In this document: positions 1 to 4,020 of the stretch, piece after piece
How positions within the stretch are numbered: position 1 is the first letter of the stretch
How the letters are laid out: every line of letters starts with the position of its first letter
Assembly (NCBI GenBank): GCA_002397355.1
Contig: DHAI01000055.1
Span: forward strand, 1 to 5,897
Length of the DNA stretch: 5,897 bases
DNA from: Ruminococcaceae bacterium UBA4958
GTDB taxonomy: Bacteria; Bacillota; Clostridia; Oscillospirales; Acutalibacteraceae
Reading direction: 5' to 3'
The notes under the pieces: model-generated
Database searches by the model: none
The model's input: only the letters and a program-made list of their open reading frames with translations
Told to the model about the DNA's origin: nothing
Made by a program: the position numbers and the translations under genes

Positions 1-878
1 ATCGCCAGGGAACCGCCGAGGATCGCAAGCAGGACATACAGCACATAACCCATGCTGAAAATCGTCGGCATCAGGGTATTGCCGTATTTGTTCGCCTGCG
101 TCGAATCATAGCAGAGCTCGTCGTTTTTCTTGTCAAAGGTCTCTTTGGCTTTCGCTTCATGGCAGAAAACCTTTACGACCTTCTGACCGTTGATCATTTC
201 CTCAATGTATCCGTTTACGTCGCCGAGGGAGCTTTGCTGACGGACGAAATATGTCCCGCTCTTCCCTACGACCTTTTTGATCAGCATGAAGAGGGCGAAG
301 GTAAACACCAGCACAAAGGCGGTCAATCCGACGCTGAGGTACAGCATGGAAAAGAAAACCGCGGCGATGGAGACGATGGTGGAAAAAAGTTGTGGCAGGC
401 TCTGCGAAATCATTTGGCCGAGCGTGTCGGCATCGTTTGTATAACGGCTCATGACGTCGCCGTAGGAGTGCGTATCGAAGTAGCGGATCGGAAGTGTCTG
501 CATATGGGTGAACATCTCATCGCGAATTCTTTTCATGGTTCCCTGCGAAACGCTGACCATGATCCTGTTGTAAGCCAGCCCGGAAACGACGCCCACGGCG
601 TAGATGCAGCCCATAACGGCAAGGGCTTTGGCGAGCCCCGTGTAAACGGGCACCTTTTCCAACAGAATCGGCGAAATATAGTTGTCGATCAGCCGCTGGA
701 TAAAAAGCGAAGATGCGGCTCCCGCCACGGAGCTGAGAAGGATGCAGATCACGACGAAGATAAGGTGGAACCGATAGCTTGACATATAAGAAAACAAGCG
801 CTTCAGCGTTCCGGGCTTGAATTTCAGAACGGATGCCGTGCCGGTCCCGGCGCGGGCTTTCTGGCGCATCTCAGCCAT
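1..878 (-). CDS. ABC exporter half-transporter, second subunit of a heterodimer (partial, C-terminus outside window)
   Basis: Reading leftward from ATG at 878, an open frame of 292 codons runs to the window edge without a stop. It encodes the membrane domain of a type IV (B-family) ABC exporter. The protein opens MAEMRQKARAG, followed by a first hydrophobic segment at about residues 37-57. Typical exporter landmarks follow: RIRDEMFTHMQTLPIRYFD, a TNDADTLGQ stretch and INGQKVVKVFCHE, the region before the later membrane helices. The nucleotide-binding domain would lie beyond position 1 and cannot be assessed. The start overlaps the stop of the upstream half-transporter by 8 bases (ATGGCTGA), and AAAGGGGG at 888-895 is a ribosome binding site 9 bases away. 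A second ATG at 869 is possible but sits 18 bases from that site. The coupling and the upstream partner's degenerate ATP site imply that the two form a heterodimer in the cytoplasmic membrane. By analogy with TM287/288 and LmrCD, this subunit should carry the catalytically competent site. The substrate is unknown; drug or toxin export is an inference. Confidence 0.93.
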   Translation of the reverse strand, partial: MAEMRQKARAGTGTASVLKFKPGTLKRLFSYMSSYRFHLIFVVICILLSSVAGAASSLFIQRLIDNYISPILLEKVPVYTGLAKALAVMGCIYAVGVVSGLAYNRIMVSVSQGTMKRIRDEMFTHMQTLPIRYFDTHSYGDVMSRYTNDADTLGQMISQSLPQLFSTIVSIAAVFFSMLYLSVGLTAFVLVFTFALFMLIKKVVGKSGTYFVRQQSSLGDVNGYIEEMINGQKVVKVFCHEAKAKETFDKKNDELCYDSTQANKYGNTLMPTIFSMGYVLYVLLAILGGSLA

Positions 879-2622
879 GAATCTGCGCCCCCTTTCCCTG
901 CGACTCGTAAACTTCACGGTAAATCGGACTGGAGACAAGCAATTGCTCATGGGTTCCCACGGCTTTTACGCAGCCCTCGTCGAGGACGACGATTTTATCG
1001 GCGTCCTGAACGGACGCGATCCGCTGGGCGATAATGATTTTCGTCGTGTTTGGAATTTCTTCGCGGAGCGCTTTGCGGATCAGGGCGTCCGTTTTGGTGT
1101 CCACAGCGCTTGTCGAGTCGTCAAGAATCAGGATTTTCGGCTTTTTCAACAAAGCCCTGGCGATGCACAGGCGCTGTTTCTGTCCGCCGGACACGTTGGT
1201 CCCGCCCTGGTCGATGTACGTGTCGTATTGCTTTGGAAACGCGCGGATAAAACCGTCCGCCTGCGCCAGCTTACAGGCGCGCTCCATTTCCGCGTCCGTA
1301 GCGTTTTCGTCGCCCCAGCGCAGATTGTCTCGGATGGTTCCGGAGAAAAGAATGTTTTTCTGAAGCACCATCGCGACCTGGTCGCGCAGCGTCTTCAGAT
1401 CATATTGCCGCACGTCCACTCCCCCGACCAAAACGCGTCCGACCACGGCATCGTAAAGGCGCGGGATCAGCTGAACCAGGCTCGATTTGGAAGAGCCGGT
1501 CCCGCCGATGACGCCGACCGTCTCCCCGGAGGCGATGGACAGATTCACCCGGTTCAGGACCGGTTTGCTGCTTTTTCTCCCGTAATAAAACGTGACGTCA
1601 TCGAAAAGGATGGAGCCGTCCTTTACCTCACAAACGGGGGCTTCGCAGTTCCTCAGCGTGCTTTCTTCGCGGAGGATCTCTGCGATGCGCTCGGCGGAAG
1701 CGCGCGAGGTGACGACGATGACGTATATCATCGAGAACATCATCAGGCTCATCAGAATCTGGAAGGAATAGGTGATCAGGCTCATCAGCCCGCCCGTGGA
1801 GAGACCGACGGCCGGGTTGTTGCCGGAGGCGACGATGGCCCGCGCGCCGAACCACGAGATTACGATCAGGCTGCCGTAGACGCAGAACTGCATCAGCGGC
1901 ATGTTCAGGGAAACGCGCTTCCCTGCCTTTGAAAAGTCTTTGAAAATAGACGTTGAGATCTTTTTGAATTTTTCCTCCTCATGGCTTTCCCGCGTATAGG
2001 ACTTCACCACGCGGATGGCGCGGAGGTTTTCTTCGACCGTGTTGTTCAGCTTGTCGTAAGTGCGGAAAACGCGCACGAATATCGGGTGAACATGCGTCGT
2101 GATCAGCCACAGGCCGATGCCGAGAATCGGGATGGCAAACAGAAAAAGCAAAGAAAGCTGCCTGTCGATCCGAAAAGCGGCGATCAGGGAGAAAATCAGC
2201 ATCGCGGGGCTCCGCACGGCCATGCGCAAAATCATCTGGTAGGCGTTTTGCAGGTTCGTGACATCCGTGGTAAGCCTTGTCACAATACTGGAAGTGGAAA
2301 ATTGATCAATATTGGTAAATGAAAAGTCCTGCACCTTATAGAACATGTCGTGGCGCAGATTTTTCGCAAATCCGGACGATGCAACCGCCGCGGACGTCCC
2401 GGCCAGCACCCCGAAAAGGAGTGCAAACAAGGCGCCGATAAACAGGCCGATCCCCATTTTAAAAACATAGGACATATCCTTCGCGTCGATCCCGTAGTCG
2501 ATCAGGTTTGCCATCAGGATCGGGATAACGACGTCCATCAAGGCTTCCAGGATTACATAGACCGGTGTGAGGATCGAGTCCTTTTTGTACTGGCGGATAC
2601 TGCCCGCGAGTGTTTTAAGCAT
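871..2622 (-). CDS. ABC exporter half-transporter with degenerate ATP site (TM287/LmrC-like), 583 aa
   Basis: This is a complete half-transporter with an N-terminal six-helix membrane domain (about residues 15-310) and a C-terminal ATPase domain (about 335-583). Visible motifs are Walker A GGTGSSKS at 373-380, Q-loop Q421, signature VSGGQ at 477-481, Walker B ILILDD at 497-502, D-loop SAVD at 505-508 and the switch region IIAQR at 530-534. Asp502 replaces the catalytic Glu and Gln533 replaces the switch His. Both changes are known in the non-catalytic subunit of heterodimeric exporters such as TM287/288. The P-loop also has Ser378 where the consensus GxxGxGK has Gly. The start is ATG with a strong ribosome binding site, AAGGAGG, 6 bases upstream. 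The gene lies 49 bases after the MarR regulator with no terminator between them, and its stop overlaps the start of the second subunit. Its role is ATP-driven efflux across the cytoplasmic membrane as part of a heterodimer. The substrate cannot be read from sequence; co-transcription with a MarR gene suggests a drug or other toxic compound. Confidence 0.97.
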   Translation of the reverse strand: MLKTLAGSIRQYKKDSILTPVYVILEALMDVVIPILMANLIDYGIDAKDMSYVFKMGIGLFIGALFALLFGVLAGTSAAVASSGFAKNLRHDMFYKVQDFSFTNIDQFSTSSIVTRLTTDVTNLQNAYQMILRMAVRSPAMLIFSLIAAFRIDRQLSLLFLFAIPILGIGLWLITTHVHPIFVRVFRTYDKLNNTVEENLRAIRVVKSYTRESHEEEKFKKISTSIFKDFSKAGKRVSLNMPLMQFCVYGSLIVISWFGARAIVASGNNPAVGLSTGGLMSLITYSFQILMSLMMFSMIYVIVVTSRASAERIAEILREESTLRNCEAPVCEVKDGSILFDDVTFYYGRKSSKPVLNRVNLSIASGETVGVIGGTGSSKSSLVQLIPRLYDAVVGRVLVGGVDVRQYDLKTLRDQVAMVLQKNILFSGTIRDNLRWGDENATDAEMERACKLAQADGFIRAFPKQYDTYIDQGGTNVSGGQKQRLCIARALLKKPKILILDDSTSAVDTKTDALIRKALREEIPNTTKIIIAQRIASVQDADKIVVLDEGCVKAVGTHEQLLVSSPIYREVYESQGKGAQIHG

Positions 2623-2628
2623 AAAAAG

Positions 2629-2635
2629 CCTCCTT
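2629..2635 (-). promoter_or_regulatory. Strong ribosome binding site of the first ABC half-transporter
   Basis: On the minus strand this reads AAGGAGG, a perfect match to the anti-16S consensus, 6 bases before the ATG at 2622. It fixes the start of the 583-residue protein and suggests efficient translation independent of the upstream marR cistron. Confidence 0.85.
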
Positions 2636-2671
2636 GGTTGCGCTTTTATTCTTGAAATATCATAAAGTGAA

Positions 2672-3109
2672 TTATTTTCTTTTGAGATTGCTTTGCATCC
2701 GTTCCAGGAAGCCGAGGAGAGACTCGATTTCCTTCTGTGTGAATCCGCGCGTCAAGTCCTGCTCCAATCGAGCCACATCCTTATGGATCATCTCGTTGAT
2801 TTCGACCGCCTTGCGCGTCAGCACAATTTTTTTCAGGCGCGCATCCTGCGGGACGCTTTCACGGGCGATCAGTCCTTTCTGCTCCATGGAGGTCATGGCT
2901 TTCGAGGCGGTGGAACGTGTGATTCCGAAGCGTTTCTCCAGATCCTTCTGGTAGATGTCCTGATCGGCGTGGTCCGCCAGATAGGAGATAATCCATCCGT
3001 TTGTTCCCGTGATCGTTTCCACACGCTTTTTCACCGGCGAATTTTCAATGTAGCGCATAATCTGATTATTCAGGCGGCGAAGCTGCATACCAACAGCGTT
3101 TTTCTTCAT
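2672..3109 (-). CDS. MarR-family transcriptional regulator, 145 aa
   Basis: This is a winged helix-turn-helix repressor of MarR size. Starting at ATG 3109, the DNA-binding part covers about residues 51-98. DIYQKDLEKRFGITRSTASK (51-70) contains the second helix, the turn and the start of the recognition helix. It continues with AMTSMEQKGL, and the wing follows around PQDARLKKIVLT (87-98). The helical ends (about 1-35 and 105-145) would form the dimer interface, as in the family. A GTG at 3115 would add two residues, but it lies inside the ribosome binding site, so ATG 3109 is the likely start. The gene is first in a leftward operon with the two ABC half-transporters 49 bases downstream. MarR proteins in this arrangement usually repress their own operon and release DNA when a small ligand binds. 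Inverted repeats in the promoter and leader fit autoregulation. The ligand is unknown. There is no conspicuous cysteine redox switch; the protein contains no cysteine. Confidence 0.93.
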   Translation of the reverse strand: MKKNAVGMQLRRLNNQIMRYIENSPVKKRVETITGTNGWIISYLADHADQDIYQKDLEKRFGITRSTASKAMTSMEQKGLIARESVPQDARLKKIVLTRKAVEINEMIHKDVARLEQDLTRGFTQKEIESLLGFLERMQSNLKRK

Positions 3110-3114
3110 ATCCA

Positions 3115-3119
3115 CCTCC
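3115..3119 (-). promoter_or_regulatory. Ribosome binding site of marR that decides the start codon
   Basis: The minus strand reads GGAGG at 3119-3115, then TGGAT and ATG at 3109, a spacing of 5 bases. The possible GTG start at 3115-3113 shares a base with this site and so cannot use it. This places the start at 3109. Confidence 0.75.
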
Positions 3120-3132
3120 GAAAAATATGCGG

Positions 3133-3160
3133 AATGTCCAACTGTTTTACATTCAACATT
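3133..3160. promoter_or_regulatory. Imperfect inverted repeat in the marR leader, candidate operator
   Basis: On the plus strand, AATGTCCAA (3133-3141) and TTCAACATT (3152-3160) form arms that match at 7 of 9 positions around a 10-base spacer. The site begins a few bases downstream of the predicted transcription start (about 3165) of the marR-ABC operon. A dimeric repressor bound here would block transcription. Assignment to the MarR protein rests on position only. Confidence 0.4.
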
Positions 3161-3171
3161 TATTTTTTATT

Positions 3172-3200
3172 ATTATAATGAAAACGCGTTGTGAAGTCAA
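3172..3200 (-). promoter_or_regulatory. Promoter of the marR-ABC operon
   Basis: On the minus strand, TTGACT (3200-3195) is followed after exactly 17 bases by a perfect TATAAT (3177-3172). The predicted start of transcription is near 3165, giving a leader of about 55 bases before the marR ATG at 3109. The spacer contains the perfect 8-bp palindrome AACGCGTT (3183-3190), which a repressor could use as an operator. Confidence 0.8.
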
Positions 3201-3353
3201 GCGATTTTTTTAGTCGATGCGCGGAGGATCGGCGCCGCTGAACAGCCGTATTGCGGTGTGTTTCAAAATCGGCTCTGTCCAAAATCACAGCCTGAATTCG
3301 CGTTGCGGTGAACTGTAATACTTCTCCCAATTTTTTAAGCAGAAAGCAGAAAC
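3201..3353. other. Intergenic stretch of unknown nature with short repeats
   Basis: The 397 bases between the marR start (3109) and the rubredoxin stop (3507) hold no supported gene. This middle part is neither promoter nor clear terminator. It contains a direct repeat TTGCGGTG at 3251-3258 and 3303-3310, and CAAAATC twice at 3264-3270 and 3280-3286. A minus-strand frame stays open through it from 3510 to 3160 but has no ribosome binding site and runs through the marR promoter. The stretch could be a remnant of a dispersed intergenic repeat or of a decayed gene. Confidence 0.4.
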
Positions 3354-3376
3354 ATTCAACCGAAAACGGCTGAATG
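3353..3376 (-). terminator. Hairpin upstream of the marR promoter, possible weak terminator
   Basis: On the minus strand CATTCAGCCG, a TTTT loop and CGGTTGAATG form a 10-bp stem with one G-U pair. Downstream comes TTTCTGCTTTCTGC, which is T-rich but interrupted. It is the third inverted repeat after the rubredoxin gene and may be a back-up terminator. The interrupted T-run makes this uncertain. Confidence 0.35.
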
Positions 3377-3408
3377 CCAGTGGAAAATCTCCTTGAAGGG
3401 TGCAAAGA

Positions 3409-3432
3409 GGCAGCCGGTTTTCTCCGGCTGCC
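3409..3432 (-). terminator. Second GC-rich hairpin downstream of rubredoxin
   Basis: GGCAGCCGG (3409-3417) and CCGGCTGCC (3424-3432) form a perfect 9-bp inverted repeat with a 6-base loop. In the leftward direction the stem is preceded in the loop by A residues and followed by TCTTT, a short U-tract. It probably works as a tandem terminator with the hairpin at 3453-3490. Confidence 0.5.
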
Positions 3433-3452
3433 AAGCTTGCTATCACCTACAA

Positions 3453-3490
3453 CATGGAAAGCGGCCGGAGCAACCCGGCCGCTTTCCATG
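3453..3490 (-). terminator. Perfect 16-bp inverted repeat just after rubredoxin, likely terminator
   Basis: CATGGAAAGCGGCCGG (3453-3468) and its exact complement (3475-3490) surround the loop AGCAAC. The GC core GCGGCCGG is flanked by AAA on one side and TTT on the other, the layout of a bidirectional intrinsic terminator. The hairpin begins 16 bases after the rubredoxin stop, so it most likely ends that transcript before the marR promoter. Confidence 0.6.
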
Positions 3491-3506
3491 ACCAATCGAA
3501 TACGGT

Positions 3507-3668
3507 TCATTCTTCGGCTTCAAACTGATCCTTGCCGGCACCGCATTCCGGGCAGGTCCAGTCGTCCGGAAGGTCTTCGAATTTTGTTCCGGGCTGAATT
3601 CCGTTTGCCGGGTCGCCTACAGCAGGATCGTAAACATAGCCGCAGACTGAGCAGACATATTTTTTCAT
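3507..3668 (-). CDS. Rubredoxin, 53 aa
   Basis: A 54-codon frame from ATG 3668 to TGA 3507 encodes a canonical small rubredoxin. The protein opens [15 protein letters not shown] and has the iron-binding pairs CxxCGY at Cys6/Cys9 and CPECG at Cys39/Cys42. It also has the conserved GDP..GI.PGT.F..LP stretch and DDW before the second pair. The length and cysteine positions match clostridial rubredoxins of about 52-54 residues. It binds one Fe(SCys)4 centre and carries single electrons in the cytoplasm. In anaerobes the usual partners are NADH:rubredoxin oxidoreductase, rubrerythrin, superoxide reductase and flavodiiron proteins, none of which is in this window. GGGGGA, 7 bases before the ATG, is a modest ribosome binding site. 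The gene appears monocistronic, with its own promoter and terminator hairpins downstream. The family assignment is firm; the physiological partner is unknown. Confidence 0.97.
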   Translation of the reverse strand: MKKYVCSVCGYVYDPAVGDPANGIQPGTKFEDLPDDWTCPECGAGKDQFEAEE

Positions 3669-3717
3669 GTTTTTTCCCCCATTATATCCAATAAAATCTT
3701 TTTGCAGGATTAAAATT

Positions 3718-3746
3718 AAGATACCACATCTCCATCTTATTGTAAA
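3718..3746 (-). promoter_or_regulatory. Probable rubredoxin promoter
   Basis: On the minus strand TTTACA (3746-3741) and TATCTT (3723-3718) are separated by 17 bases. The first matches consensus at 5 of 6 positions and the second at 4 of 6. Transcription would start near 3711, giving a leader of about 43 bases. A perfect TATAAT nearer the gene (3686-3681) lacks a -35 box and would leave almost no leader. Confidence 0.45.
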
Positions 3747-3788
3747 GCTGTTTTCATTATTTTTCCATCCCCCGCGTGCATATTTTTC

Positions 3789-3816
3789 TTGACAAATGCA
3801 AGAAGCCGGCTATAAT
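3789..3816 (+). promoter_or_regulatory. Promoter of the P-type ATPase
   Basis: A perfect TTGACA (3789-3794) and a perfect TATAAT (3811-3816) are separated by 16 bases. The predicted start of transcription, near 3823, falls inside the 22-bp palindrome at 3822-3843. An intrinsically strong promoter with an operator over its start is typical of a repressed, inducible gene. Confidence 0.8.
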
Positions 3817-3821
3817 ACAAT

Positions 3822-3843
3822 TGAATGATTGATCAATCATTCA
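3822..3843. promoter_or_regulatory. Perfect 22-bp palindrome over the ATPase transcription start, candidate operator
   Basis: TGAATGATTGA and its exact complement TCAATCATTCA abut with no spacer, centred on GATC at 3831-3834. With no loop it is a better fit to a dimeric protein binding site than to an RNA hairpin. TGAA...TTCA ends resemble operators of ArsR/SmtB-type metal sensors, but TetR-type regulators also use such palindromes. The binding protein is not encoded in the window. Confidence 0.6.
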
Positions 3844-3949
3844 TTAAATGCGAAAGCAGCCGGGTAACCTGAATTTTTTCGCTGCGAAAATACAGAGATG
3901 CGGTCGCCAAAGCTATTCTTCAGATAAAGCTCCGCTGCCGAACGAATTG

Positions 3950-3975
3950 ATTTATTGTTCAATTGAGCAATAAAT
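3950..3975. promoter_or_regulatory. 26-bp palindrome with one mismatch in the ATPase leader, candidate second operator
   Basis: The arms ATTTATTGTTCAA (3950-3962) and TTGAGCAATAAAT (3963-3975) pair at 12 of 13 positions; the only mismatch is T3958/G3967. The site has no loop, so protein binding is more likely than an RNA structure. It lies about 130 bp (centre to centre) beyond the first palindrome and 46 bases before the ATPase start codon. Its half-site differs from that of the first palindrome. A weak -35-like TTGATT (3947-3952) overlaps it, with no good -10. Confidence 0.5.
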
Positions 3976-4020
3976 GTCACTTTTCAATCCAAGAGTATAT
4001 CGGAAAGAGGGAACCACATC

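Larger units (their letters stand above)
3669..4020. other. Divergent intergenic region between rubredoxin and the P-type ATPase
   Basis: This 352-base gap holds a probable rubredoxin promoter (3718-3746, leftward), a strong rightward promoter (3789-3816) and two palindromes (3822-3843, 3950-3975). The ATPase leader is about 200 bases long. Its middle (3844-3949) contains TGCGAAA twice and a small TTTTCGctgCGAAAA hairpin at 3876-3890. No supported gene and no riboswitch that I recognise were found there. A 41-codon frame starting at 3848 has no ribosome binding site. Confidence 0.6.

Noticed and set aside
159..782. Plus-strand open frame of 207 codons
   Set aside because: It is antisense to the clear membrane domain of the second ABC subunit. 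It has no ribosome binding site and no recognisable domain.
817..1932. Long plus-strand open frame of 371 codons
   Set aside because: It lies antisense to the ABC half-transporter, whose ATPase motifs are intact. The translation is Asp/Arg/His-rich low-quality text with no recognisable domain, as expected opposite a GC-biased gene.
3113..3115. GTG as the marR start codon
   Set aside because: It overlaps the GGAGG ribosome binding site; ATG at 3109 is correctly spaced from it.
3160..3510. Minus-strand open frame of 116 codons next to rubredoxin
   Set aside because: It overlaps terminator-like hairpins and the marR promoter and has no ribosome binding site. It is kept only as a repeat-related finding, not a gene.
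3681..3686. TATAAT on the minus strand as the rubredoxin -10 box
   Set aside because: No -35 box lies 16-18 bases upstream, and only 12 bases separate it from the ATG. TTTACA/TATCTT at 3746-3718 is a better fit.
3848..3973. 41-codon plus-strand frame in the ATPase leader
   Set aside because: Its ATG has no ribosome binding site, only the AT-rich palindrome arm upstream, and the peptide shows no known features.
3844..4020. Metal riboswitch (NiCo/czcD type) in the ATPase leader
   Set aside because: I could not find the conserved G-rich junction motifs expected for that class. The structures seen are short and could be chance.
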